A stretch of 22,576 bases of DNA from Pseudovibrio sp. JCM 19062 (GCA_001310715.1 BAXV01000058.1:1-22576), one strand, 5' to 3'. Counted from the first letter of the stretch, positions 9,301 through 17,743 are shown. The notes: generated by a model not told the origin, from the letters alone. Numbers and translations are program-made.

Positions 9301-9386
9301 CGGAAGGTTATTGGTCGCCGAAGAAAACTTCGGAATTTCTTCGTTGCGCTTTTCCCTCAGAACTGCAGCATGAGTGAGTTGTTGCC

Positions 9387-11228
9387 ATGAGTGCATTTTC
9401 GCTTACAGATGACTATAAATGCGTTTTCAACAAGCCAGAAGTCCCGCTAGAGCTACGTGATATAATAGCTTTCGTAACGGTACATAACGAAGCTTTGAGA
9501 CTGCCGTATTTTCTTAATTACTATAGAAGGTTAGGAGTCAATAAATTTTTCATCATTGATAATAATTCTACGGATAGCACCCCAGATATACTCAAAAAGC
9601 AGAGTGATGTTATATATTTTTTTTCACCGACCAAAGCTATTCCAAGAGCAAGGCTGGGCGTTACTGGACAACAGAACTAGCAGACCATTACGGCATTGGC
9701 CGATGGTGCTTAACACTCGATGTTGACGAACTATTTGTTTATCCAGGTAGCGATCAAATAAGGCTCCCGCAACTTACGAGATACCTAGATACCCATAATT
9801 ATTGCGGCGTGTTTTGCGTCTTTCTGGATATGTACGCAAAAGGAAATCTCAGTGAAGCCACTATGCGCAGGGACAAAATTTCCTCGACGTTTGTGACCAT
9901 TTTGAATGCGATACATACAATTTAAAACCTTCTAAGAATTTCCCATGGCTGCAAGTTTTTGGTGGTCCTAGAGCTAGAGTATTTTTTTTGACCCGGCATC
10001 ACGAAATTCGAGTCCTGCTATGCGCAAATTACCCCTTGTGAAATTGCAAAAGGATACTAGGTATTTGCACTCTACGCATTCAACGAATGAGATGCGACTA
10101 GCCGACTTTGTAGGCGCATTGATGCACTTTAAGTTTTTTTTCGACATTTTCAGAGCTTGCTGTTCAGGAAGCAAAGAGAGGTGACCGTCGCCAGAAAACA
10201 CATTATCAGGCATACGCCAAGCACGTTTCCTCAAAAGAGAATATAACTTTTCACGGCAATCACTCGGTAGAGTATCAAAGTCCAAATAGCCTCATTGAAA
10301 AAGGCATAGTGACGGTAAGTGATTGCTTCTTGAGTACTATAAATCGAATTGTAATTATTCTATTGGGGCAGATGAGATAGACGAAATCAAAAGTGCCTCT
10401 AGTCGTGCAATCGAAGCAAACTCAATGAGCATAAATAGTTTATGTACTGTCTGGCCGATCATACATAAATTTTTTCCCGACCCACCAGTGCAGCACATAG
10501 AAAGTGTTCACGCTTTGCCGAACCCTTGCATTGAGTGTGGTATCTTGGAAATTCGAGATGGTGTAATCTTAGGCTATGTTTACGACGCTAACAGGCCACG
10601 CTTTTTTTTATGATGTTGAGGCATGGATTGGCGCATGTAAAGTAGCATCATGCCGAGCAAACTGCGCCCTTGAATTTTCCGATAAGAACAGGCTTAAAAA
10701 GTACCACTCGTTCACACTAGACTTATCTGATCAGCTTAAGTCTTCTTATGGTGGAGACTTACAGTTGATATAGTAACGACAGGGGGAGAAGTAGACATAG
10801 CTCAAGGAGTCAGGGTTATCCAGAACCCTGAAACTGGCGCATCTTTTGATATCGTGTGCGAAAACCGCAGAGACGGTGCGGTTAGAGGCCACATTAAAGA
10901 CACGGCATTGCACCCAGGAGCCGAAAAAAAACATTGCTATATATTTAGATGGAACACTAATTGCGATTGAACCAATAAATATAACTCGAAAAGATATGCT
11001 CAATAGTACAGGCTTTTACAGGAAACTTCCGAGACTATATAGGGAGAGCGGCTACACGCACAAAGTAAGAGTGTTTTTGGCTTGCTCTAATGTAGAAGCT
11101 AGAAACTCCCCATTTTCCTAACAGGGGATATTGTGAGGGTCAAAGGCGACAAATTCTCGGCTAGAAAAGCAGCGAGTCGCGTTACAAAATTGCTTAAAAG
11201 TAGGCTATCTAAGCTACAAGTCACCTAG
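9387..11228 (+). CDS. Family 2 glycosyltransferase with two C-terminal repeat domains (about nine frameshifts)
   Basis: Read in joined frames, this is one protein of about 610 residues. The N-terminal part is a GT2-type transferase: IIAFVTVHNEALRLPYFLNYYRRLG, FIIDNNSTDST, KAGRYWTTELADHYG, and the metal-binding acidic motif LTLDVDELFVYPG, followed by GGPRARVF and MHFKFF, which are typical of alphaproteobacterial relatives. The tail holds two similar modules, one with GVILGYVYDANRP and one with GAVRGHIKD followed by YLDGTLIAIEP and GFYRKLP. Breaks occur near 9636, 9859, 9985, 10138, 10322, 10605, 10757, 10927 and 11117; several lie in runs of seven or eight A or T. Strong conservation around each break argues for base-calling error. 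The ATG at 9387 begins family sequence. The acceptor is unknown. Confidence 0.72.
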
Positions 11229-11295
11229 CTGCTATTTGAATTAAGCGCCTACGAGTATATGCCGCTGGTGTAGGGATGTGCGTAGTAGAGGGTAA

Positions 11296-11314
11296 TCCTC
11301 CCATTATTGGAGGA
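11296..11314 (+). terminator. Weak hairpin downstream of glycosyltransferase
   Basis: TCCTCC-N7-GGAGGA followed by GTTTAG lies between the glycosyltransferase and the ECF41 promoter. The stem is short and the T-tract poor, so a terminator role is tentative. Confidence 0.3.
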
Positions 11315-11360
11315 GTTTAGCGCTTCAGTATATCCCGATGCCCAATGAATGATGGTGCTC

Positions 11361-11387
11361 TGTCACAGACCCAAAGCCTGCCTCGTC
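11361..11387 (+). promoter_or_regulatory. ECF41-type sigma factor promoter
   Basis: TGTCACA (11361-11367), a 16-base spacer and CGTC (11384-11387) match the published ECF41 consensus TGTCACA-N16-CGTC exactly. It lies 37 bases before the first gene of the operon that encodes the ECF41 sigma factor itself, so positive autoregulation is expected. Confidence 0.88.
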
Positions 11388-11423
11388 TTTAAGAGTAACA
11401 GTGGCTTAACAACGGGGAATGGT

Positions 11424-11809
11424 ATGACGCGCATCTTGCTTCTTTTAATTGGGGCTTTTTATTTCGTGAACGGGCTGGTCATGTTGGCTGTGCCAGAAAA
11501 CTGGTATCAGGTGACGCCCGGTGTCAGTATGACGGGCCCCTATAACTGGCACTTCATCATCGATATTGCTCTTATTTACATGATTAGCGGTGCAGCTGCG
11601 ATGTGGGGTGTGCGGAGTAGCAATCGGACCTGCATATTCCTAGGCTTAGCTGGCCGGTTTTGCATGCTTTATTCCATGTTTACGTTTGGGCTGAGCGTGG
11701 GGCACCTGTAGACTTGATTGCCTTTGCAAACCTTGCTGCAATCCAGCTGCCAGCGTGGATAGGCCTCCTTCTCCTTGCAAAAAATCAGCACGCTAAAGCG
11801 CCACAATAA
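11424..11809 (+). CDS. Small four-helix membrane protein of the ECF41 operon (one frameshift)
   Basis: The protein has about 128 residues and four hydrophobic segments: ILLLLIGAFYFVNGLVMLAV, the stretch with WHFIIDIALIYMISGAAAMW, FLGLAGRFCMLYSMFTFGL, and a last helix that appears only after correction (LIAFANLAAIQLPAWIGLLLL). The motif TGPYNWHFIIDIALIYMISG recalls small membrane proteins often found beside CMD-family genes. One C is missing near 11705, where VGH should continue PVDLIAFANL to the stop at 11807-11809. The ATG at 11424 starts the membrane protein; the upstream in-frame ATG at 11349 precedes the promoter and cannot be on its transcript. Function unknown; location and promoter tie it to the ECF41 response. 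Confidence 0.75.
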
Positions 11810-11843
11810 AATTTTTAGTTACAGAGAATTCGGGAGAAAGTTG

Positions 11844-12391
11844 ATGCTGAAGTGGATCATCCATAGCGGTTTGAGAAAGTTTTCTAAGCGCTACAATTAC
11901 GACAATCAGTATATGCATAGGCTTGTAGATACATCCACGTCCGTGGGGCTAGGTATCGCGTTTTTGCCATTATTATCGCAGTATCGTGGTCCAAAGGAAG
12001 CGGGCGACATCTGGCAGGTGCAATGCTGGCATCTACTTTGGATGGTGGCTGTAGCCAATGTGCGGACTTAATCGTCAAGCAGGCCGTCGAAGCGGGAGTG
12101 AGCGAAGAGAAGCTTGCTGCTTGCAGGCAAGGTAACGCAAAACAGGCGGGTGATGTTGGGCTTGGGTTTCGGTTTGCCCTTGCTGCTATCCAGAATGATG
12201 CGGCTCGTGATGAGCTGCGCCATGAGATAGACCAGCGTTACGGTGGTAGCGCGGTGGTTTCAGCAACGCTGGCAGCGGCAACAGGGAGAATGTTTCCCGT
12301 GATGAAGCGCGGCTTGGGACGGGCTGTGACATCTCCAGTTTATCTCCATGATCCAGAGGCCTTACCAAGGGACAAGAAGGCGCGTCTATGA
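11844..12391 (+). CDS. Carboxymuconolactone decarboxylase/AhpD-like protein (one frameshift)
   Basis: The corrected product of about 182 residues is all-helical in character and carries a CxxC pair in TLDGGCSQCADLIVKQAVEAGV, as in AhpD/CMD-type peroxidase or thiol oxidoreductase proteins. The tail GRMFPVMKRGLGRAVTSPVYL resembles family members found with ECF41 sigma factors. GGGAGAAAG sits just before the ATG at 11844. The frame shifts near 12015, where DIW should continue xGAMLASTLDGG (one base missing). Its stop overlaps the sigma factor start as ATGA. ECF41 factors are typically linked to a carboxymuconolactone decarboxylase, oxidoreductase or epimerase (COE) gene as target, and this gene fills that place. 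Reaction and substrate are unknown. Confidence 0.78.
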
Positions 12392-13275
12392 AAATAGAGA
12401 TAGGTGTATTTGAGAAGGAACGGGCTCTGCTGACTTCCCTATGCTACCGTATGCTTGGGGAGCGCGCTGGGGCGGAAGATGCTGTGCAAGATACGTGGCT
12501 GCGTTGGTCGCAGGCTGATAAAGCAAAAATCCATAACCCACGTGCATGGCTTCGCCGAACAGCGACCAACATTGCCATCGATACTCTACGCTCCGCAAGG
12601 GCGCGACGCGAAACCTATGTGGGGCCGTGGCTACCCGAACCGCTGGTTGGTAGTGATATCACCACGGGTGAAGACCATTTCGTTTTGGCGCAAGAGTGTG
12701 AGTTGGCGTTGCTTTGGGCGATGGAGGTGCTTGGCGAGAATGAGCGAGCTGCCTTCATTCTACGCGAAGCTTTTGACATTGATTATAATGAGATCGCTGA
12801 GTGTCTTGGTAGTACGCCAGCGGCCTGCCGGCAGATGGTGAGCCGCGCCCATCGAAAGCTGCAGGATTCTGGTCCTCGTTTTAATGCCGCTCCTGAAATG
12901 AAGGCGGATCTTCTTTTTCGTTTCTTTAAAGCGGTAGAGGCTCAAAATGCTGCGGAGATACTGAAGTTGCTTTCTCCAAATGCGGTGACTGTTTCGGATG
13001 GGGGCGGGAAAGTTAGCGCTGCGCTTCGGCCGCTCTTCGGCCCACAGGATGCTCTAAGGGTGCTCACGAGAGCCTTGCAGAAAGCAAAACAGAGTAGCGG
13101 GTTTACTGTTGAAACTATCGTTGCAAATGGTAGTCCAGCCTTGTCAATCAAGAGTGCTAGCGGAGTGATTGAAAGCCTTGTTACCATTGCTCCGGATGAG
13201 CAGGGGCGTGTCGGATGGATATATATACTGCGAAATCCTGATAAACTGCAGGGTCTGAACTTAAACAGCGTATAA
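12388..13275 (+). CDS. ECF41-family RNA polymerase sigma factor with SnoaL-like C-terminal domain
   Basis: The intact protein has 295 residues. Sigma region 2 lies at about residues 8-72 (LCYRMLGERAGAEDAVQDTWLRW), and sigma region 4 at about 105-160 (LGENERAAFILREAFDIDYNEIAECLGSTPAACRQMVSRAHRKL). All three signatures described for ECF41 are present: the linker WLPEP within YVGPWLPEPL (77-86), DGGGK (204-208) and NPDKL (283-287). In this group the fused SnoaL-like domain replaces a separate anti-sigma factor. No anti-sigma gene is adjacent, as expected. Translation is coupled to the CMD-like gene by an ATGA overlap, and the operon starts with a perfect ECF41 promoter. The inducing signal is not known from sequence. 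Confidence 0.95.
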   Translation: MKIEIGVFEKERALLTSLCYRMLGERAGAEDAVQDTWLRWSQADKAKIHNPRAWLRRTATNIAIDTLRSARARRETYVGPWLPEPLVGSDITTGEDHFVLAQECELALLWAMEVLGENERAAFILREAFDIDYNEIAECLGSTPAACRQMVSRAHRKLQDSGPRFNAAPEMKADLLFRFFKAVEAQNAAEILKLLSPNAVTVSDGGGKVSAALRPLFGPQDALRVLTRALQKAKQSSGFTVETIVANGSPALSIKSASGVIESLVTIAPDEQGRVGWIYILRNPDKLQGLNLNSV

Positions 13276-13490
13276 GGCGGCGTATTTCCCAACCGCTTGG
13301 AGATAATCCAATAGTTGGCGGTGCCGTTTAAGCGCAACTGGCACGCAAAGGCTGGTTTGCAATAGCGCTGCAGGGAAGGGTGTATTCTTTACTCATTCGA
13401 TGCTGCAGCGGTTCCTTTTGAAAGGACAGAGAGATCGCTTTGATCACCCTGTCTCAGTTTTGAGAGCCGCTGCAGGTCTAGGTTGTTTTG

Positions 13491-13947
13491 CTATCTTGCG
13501 GCGATGCAATCTACTTCAACTTTGGCTCCGAGAGCTAAGCCGTTAGCGCCAAAGGCAGCGCGTGCTGGAAAGCGGCCCTCGTCAAAATATGTCTTGTAGA
13601 CATTGTTGAACTCACCCCATTCCTTGATGTCTGCAAGCATGACGGTGCACTTTATCAGATTGCTCAAGTCCATCCCGTGTGCTTCCAGTGATGTCTTGAT
13701 ATTTTCCATTACCTGAACTGACTCACCGGAGATGCCACCCTCTGCAAGTTTCAGTTGGCCGGGGATATTGCCGATCTGGCCTGACAGGTACACAGTGTCG
13801 CCAACAACGACTGCCTCGGAGAATGGGAGGTTGGTAGGAAGCACTTTGCCCGAGTTGAGGTATTCAACGGGTCCTGAAGCCATTGCGGAAGATCCGGATG
13901 CAACCGCTAGCATGGCAGCACTCAGCAATAGGGCTATTTTTTTTCAT
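13491..13947 (-). CDS. Exported RidA/YjgF family protein (frameshift in start-proximal poly-A)
   Basis: RidA proteins hydrolyse reactive enamines or imines; this copy appears to be exported. Family sequence includes EAVVVGDTVYLSGQIG, GGISGESVQVMENIKTSLEAHGMDLSNLIKCTVMLADI, and the C-terminal FPARAAFGANGLALGAKVEVDCIA with the conserved substrate-carboxylate arginine in PAR. The longest uninterrupted frame starts at 13928 inside a signal peptide. The ATG at 13947 (after AAGGAACC) followed by one fewer A in the eight-base run (13937-13944) gives MKKIALLLSAAMLAVASG, a proper signal peptide with likely cleavage after AMA. The extra A is probably a homopolymer error. The gene is convergent with the sigma factor operon. 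Periplasmic substrate unknown. Confidence 0.85.
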
Positions 13948-14343
13948 GAATGGTTCCTTGAGAAGGTTTTGTCGTTTTGCTTCATTTCTTAAACCGCAAA
14001 ATGCAATTTAAAATAGTGAAGTCGTTGGTACCCAATATCTATTATTGATAGTAGATTCGATTAAAGAGAAGAATAAATGGGTAAATATACCTATGTAAAG
14101 CAGAGGCTTCACGGATCTTTTATGCTAGTTTTGTGGGAACGTGGTTTAGGCTGATGCGGGCTGCGCTGAAAAGTTGGGTTAGGCCACACATTTCAAGCTT
14201 GCATATACATTATATACTTGGCCTGCGTGGAAGCGCACTCCGCGTGCTGGCGTGGTACCCAACAAACTCACTAGGCTAGTTCCGAGAATTGTTGTTTGCT
14301 GGCGGGCTGAATAGCATTGGCATCCTGAAACTAGGAACGCCCT
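13948..14343. other. Intergenic region without recognisable gene
   Basis: This stretch lies between the exported RidA gene and the FkbM methyltransferase, which are divergently transcribed, so it must hold both promoters. It is AT-rich near 13990-14080. I see no conserved RNA, repeat or credible coding sequence; a 25-codon frame from the ATG at 14077 has no support. Confidence 0.5.
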
Positions 14344-15051
14344 ATGCTTGCAACAGAACAGAAATCCGGTTTGCTCAATCCTGCAGGTCTTCTTGGCAAA
14401 CAATTTCTGAAACTCATCAAAATTTTCAAGCTGTGGGTGTTGCGCGATCCGAAGGCCATTGCCATTCAACGGTGGCGCAAACATTACCGCCACACCAATA
14501 TCCTTCATGACTTTCCGTTGAATGAGGATAGCGTGGTGTTTGATGTTGGTGGTTATCGTGGCGACTACGCGCAAACAATCATCGCTTGTTATGGCAGTCA
14601 GGTCTATCTGTTCGAGCCGTCAAAGCTCTTCTATGATCATTGCCAGAGGCGGTTTTCTTCTGAGGCAAGAGTCGCCTGTCTCAACTACGGTTTGTCTGAC
14701 AGGAATGTGCAGGCGCGGTTAAGTCGTAATGATGATGGATCAAGCGTCTACAGCTCATCTGAAGCAGGGCAAGAGCTCATTCAGCTCCGCAAATTCTCTG
14801 AGGTGGTGGAAGGATTGGGTATCCAGACCATTGACCTTATTAAGCTCAATATTGAAGGTGGAGAGTTCCCTGTCCTCAATGATATGATTTCCAGTGGCTG
14901 CCTATCTAAGGTGAAGCGGCTCGTCATCCAATTTCACGATTTCTACCCTAATGCTGAAGTTGAGCGGGAAGCGATACGTAATGAGCTCCGCAAAACCCAC
15001 CGCGAACTGTGGTGTGAGTATTTCCTTTGGGAATGTTGGGAGAGACTGTAG
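14344..15051 (+). CDS. FkbM family SAM-dependent methyltransferase
   Basis: This intact protein of 235 residues has a class I methyltransferase fold: motif I VVFDVGGYRGDYAQTII (64-80), acidic VYLFEPS (87-93), then the FkbM signature IDLIKLNIEGGEFPVL near 163-178 and the aromatic C-terminal ending (YFLWECWERL) common in glycan-associated members. FkbM-type enzymes O-methylate sugars or related acceptors. AGGAA lies 7 bases before the ATG at 14344. It has no operon partner here, but the methyltransferase/glycosyltransferase pair 5 kb upstream suggests the strain decorates a surface polysaccharide; that link is only inferred. Confidence 0.87.
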   Translation: MLATEQKSGLLNPAGLLGKQFLKLIKIFKLWVLRDPKAIAIQRWRKHYRHTNILHDFPLNEDSVVFDVGGYRGDYAQTIIACYGSQVYLFEPSKLFYDHCQRRFSSEARVACLNYGLSDRNVQARLSRNDDGSSVYSSSEAGQELIQLRKFSEVVEGLGIQTIDLIKLNIEGGEFPVLNDMISSGCLSKVKRLVIQFHDFYPNAEVEREAIRNELRKTHRELWCEYFLWECWERL

Positions 15052-15455
15052 GCGTTTTGGATGGACCGCTGGTTGGTCTGATGCTGAAATTGGTGCTGTG
15101 CTCTAAGCGTTGGCTGATGAGAATATCTCCGAGCTACCTGCTTATTGTCGCGGTTAAGTTGATCAACCGATGTTCAGGATGGCTGTTAAGTCAGTTCACT
15201 AAGGTTGATGTCCGGCAGTGCCTCTTGGTTATTTAGAGAGGTGGGGCTCTGCGTGAGCGGTTGCTCGGTTGCATCTTGTGGTGGGTGAAGGATTCTTCGC
15301 ACGAAAACCATCGGGCAATGACTGATTGTCCACATCGCTTGAAGAGTGCCAGCGTGGACGGTCTTTGGCAGTTAAATGCTGCATGTCGGAGGAAATATTG
15401 TCTAACATATTGAAATAACGAAGTATTTACGACCTCCTGCAGTGGATTGTAAAAT

Positions 15456-15474
15456 ACATCAAATAATTTGATGT
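15456..15474. repeat. Perfect 9+1+9 palindrome
   Basis: ACATCAAAT-A-ATTTGATGT lies 60 bases before a possible 24-codon gene in a non-coding stretch. It could be a regulator site. The surrounding 15052-15533 holds no convincing gene. Confidence 0.4.
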
Positions 15475-15533
15475 GTATTGTGTGTGTCTAACTTGTGATA
15501 GTTTGTCGAAGTAAATCATAAGGAAGAGTTCGA

Positions 15534-15608
15534 ATGAAGCTGGTTGATCTAGTGGTTTATTTTCTCGAAAACCCTAACTTGTATGAAAACTATACTTCCC
15601 ATTGGTGA
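15534..15608 (+). CDS. Possible 24-residue small protein
   Basis: MKLVDLVVYFLENPNLYENY followed by TSHW. A good ribosome binding site, AGGAAG, ends 7 bases before the ATG. The sequence is amphipathic, and FLENPxLYENY recalls the start of short alphaproteobacterial proteins, so it might be a small protein or the head of a degraded longer one. Support is only the ribosome binding site and plausible composition. Confidence 0.3.
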   Translation: MKLVDLVVYFLENPNLYENYTSHW

Positions 15609-15875
15609 TCGGTATTTAGAAGTGCTTAGTTACGGGTTCATATAGCAAAAAAATGATAATAAATTTCTTCAGATTTACTCTGAAGGTGATGGGTTTTGGC
15701 TTCCCTAGCCGATGTAGTGGCCATTTTCTCCCCTAATTCTGCTGTGTTATTTGTGCCACATCCAGCTTTGATGACCTTCGAACACCATTTGAAAGATTGA
15801 TTAAAATCCAATCATCACAAATATTGATGTTGTGAACAGCGCAGGGCGCACTTGGTGGTGCCCGCCGAAAAGATT

Positions 15876-15890
15876 GATGTTTCAAACATC
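15876..15890. repeat. Perfect palindrome upstream of porin 1
   Basis: GATGTTT-C-AAACATC is a perfect 7+1+7 palindrome about 90 bases before the porin 1 start. It is followed by a nested hairpin and may be a regulator site or part of a structured leader. Confidence 0.4.
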
Positions 15891-15918
15891 GCTTTAGTCG
15901 GCATGTGCAAGTGGGGAG

Positions 15919-15960
15919 CCAGAGCAGAATAAGCATCGACGTGGGGTCGAACTGCTCTGG
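15919..15960 (+). promoter_or_regulatory. Nested hairpin in porin 1 leader
   Basis: The outer stem CCAGAGCAG/CTGCTCTGG (15919-15927 and 15952-15960) encloses an inner stem TCGAC-GTGGG-GTCGA (15936-15950). It ends 20 bases before the porin 1 ATG, leaving the ribosome binding region just downstream. It could stabilise the mRNA or control translation. Confidence 0.5.
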
Positions 15961-15980
15961 TTGTAATGAAAGTTAGTATT

Positions 15981-17135
15981 ATGAATATTAAGGCAATCGC
16001 CATCGCAGCAGCCGCTGCAGCTACTGCAACTTCCGGTCAGGCTGCTGATCTTCCAGTCGACACTGCACCAGTAGACTACGTTCGTATCGACGATGCATAC
16101 GGTGCTGGTTTCTTCGTTCTGCCAGGTACTGAAACTGCAATCAAAATTGGTGGCCAGATTCGTGTTGAAGCACAGTTTAACAACCTGACTAAAGACGAAG
16201 ACTTCTCTACCGCCAAGGACCCTGAGAACAAGAATCAGAACTTCCGTTCACGTGCAAACGTTCGTATTGATACCCGCACACAGTCCGAGCTTGGCCTAAT
16301 CCGTACGTTCACTGACCTGCAGATCACCTCTGACTCCGAAGGTCGTGACGCTGAAACAGTAGAACTGGATAAAGCTTTCGTTCAGGTTGGTGGTCTGACT
16401 GTTGGTCGCGCAACTTCTGCATTTGACCTTTGGACCGGTGAACTGGCTACCAATGTACAGGGCATCTACGTTTCTGACTCCAATGCATGGCAGGCATCTT
16501 ACACCTACGGTCTGACTAATGGTCTGACAGTTACTGGCTCCCTCGAAGACTATTCCGATCGTCGTAATGGTATCGTAGGCGGCACTGACGCAGGCAACAC
16601 TGTACCTACCTTCGTTGGTAACGCACGTGTGGACCAAGGTTGGGGTTGGGCTGGCGTTTCCGGCGCTGTGACCAAGGTTGATTCACCTGATGCAGCTTCC
16701 TCTACAGCTGGATATGCAATCGCTGCTGGCTTTGGCGTTAACCTCGACATGATTGCTCCTGGTGATGTGATCAACTTCCAGGCAGCATACGCAGATGGTG
16801 CGCTTTCTTACGTTGGTTCCGATGCGGCTGATGCTGCTGTCAGCGGTAATGATAAACTGAAAACCACTGAAGCATGGTCTGTTGCTGCTGGGTACATGCA
16901 TAACTGGACTTCCCAGATTGCAACCGGCATTGAAGCTTCTTATCTCGATGTAGATTATGCTGCTGTAGCTACTGAGAATGACTTCACCAAGACAGTTGTC
17001 GCTGGTTCTGTAGAATACACCCCAGTTGCTGGCCTGCTGTTCTCCGCTGGTGCTGGTTGGGAGCAGACAGATGAGGCAACTAAAGCTAAGACCGATGCTG
17101 CTTCTGTGAACCTCCGCGTACAGCGTTCTTTCTAA
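15981..17135 (+). CDS. Outer-membrane porin 1 (Porin_2 family)
   Basis: The product is a 384-residue, 16-stranded-type alphaproteobacterial porin forming passive channels in the outer membrane. It has a signal peptide (MNIKAIAIAAAAAATATSGQA) with cleavage before ADLPV, then YVRIDDAYGAGFFVLPGTETAIKIGGQIR, IDTRTQSELGLIRTFTDLQI and a C-terminal phenylalanine (LRVQRSF) for BAM recognition. The ATG at 15981 was preferred over the in-frame ATG at 15966 because MNxK-type starts occur in the paralogues; the ribosome binding site is weak for both. Unlike the other three porins, it has no cysteines in the N-terminal segment (Asp and Ala instead). It lacks the helical loop insertion of porins 2 and 3. 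Codon choice (GCT/GCA, GTT, CTG, TTC) suggests strong expression. Confidence 0.93.
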   Translation: MNIKAIAIAAAAAATATSGQAADLPVDTAPVDYVRIDDAYGAGFFVLPGTETAIKIGGQIRVEAQFNNLTKDEDFSTAKDPENKNQNFRSRANVRIDTRTQSELGLIRTFTDLQITSDSEGRDAETVELDKAFVQVGGLTVGRATSAFDLWTGELATNVQGIYVSDSNAWQASYTYGLTNGLTVTGSLEDYSDRRNGIVGGTDAGNTVPTFVGNARVDQGWGWAGVSGAVTKVDSPDAASSTAGYAIAAGFGVNLDMIAPGDVINFQAAYADGALSYVGSDAADAAVSGNDKLKTTEAWSVAAGYMHNWTSQIATGIEASYLDVDYAAVATENDFTKTVVAGSVEYTPVAGLLFSAGAGWEQTDEATKAKTDAASVNLRVQRSF

Positions 17136-17200
17136 GACCTGCATAGGCCTTAGATCCACATCGGGCTTTCAATAATCCTGATTTTCCGATGTCTCTTATT

Positions 17201-17225
17201 CCCGGTGGTGTCCAAAACCACCGGG
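17201..17225 (+). terminator. Terminator hairpin after porin 1
   Basis: CCCGGTGGT-N7-ACCACCGGG is a perfect 9-bp stem 66 bases after the porin 1 stop, followed by TTCCCTCGTTC. The T-tract is weak. Confidence 0.65.
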
Positions 17226-17743
17226 TTCCCTCGTTCATAAAGGGCGGGCAAGATACTGACTTGCCTATTTCTACTCAGAGTTTGCTCTTTAAATTTTGAT
17301 CTTATTTTTAATCCCCAGAGCGCCATTTTCTTTATGTGCTCCCCGAGAATGTGTTTCATAAGGTCTCGATTTTGCCGGAATACTGATATTTTAATTTGAA
17401 ATATCTTTTTATTACAATTGGTTATGTTGGTTTAGAATGACTTCCAACTAAGCGTGTTTGGTGTGTTCGAGTAAGTTCCCGCAAAAGCCATTGTGTCAAA
17501 AAAAACACACCATTTTGACGTGGTGATGTCTCACCCCTTCCAAACCACTAGGTTGATATTGCGATCCTCCGTCTGCTCGGGCATCTATATGTCCATCGAC
17601 GCGGTCGAGCCGATTGGATGTTTTGCCAAATTGTGGCGAGCCTTTCAGGTTCTCGTGTCGCTGGGAAAAGAGGAAATGTGAGCTGCTCCAAACAGGTCAC
17701 GCCAGTTTCTTCTTTCATTGAGAGACATTGGAAGGTCAGGATT
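17226..17743. other. Spacer between porins 1 and 2
   Basis: No gene is visible. It contains GGCAAG-N7-CTTGCC (17247-17265), overlapping the recurring motif CTTGCCTATTTCTACT, whose inverted copy lies before porin 3. It also contains the inverted repeat GTCAAAA-N11-TTTTGAC (17495-17519). The porin 2 promoter must lie here. Confidence 0.55.

Noticed and set aside
6771..11230. Complete integrative element with attachment sites
   Set aside because: No integrase, relaxase or second copy of the tRNA 3' end is present in the window; only the setting suggests an island.
11775..11843. Upstream in-frame extension of the CMD-like gene
   Set aside because: It overlaps the end of the corrected membrane protein gene, and the strong GGGAGAAAG site points to the ATG at 11844.
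14077..14154. 25-codon frame before the FkbM gene
   Set aside because: It follows an AGAGAAG-like site, but the peptide has no recognisable feature; chance is the simpler explanation.
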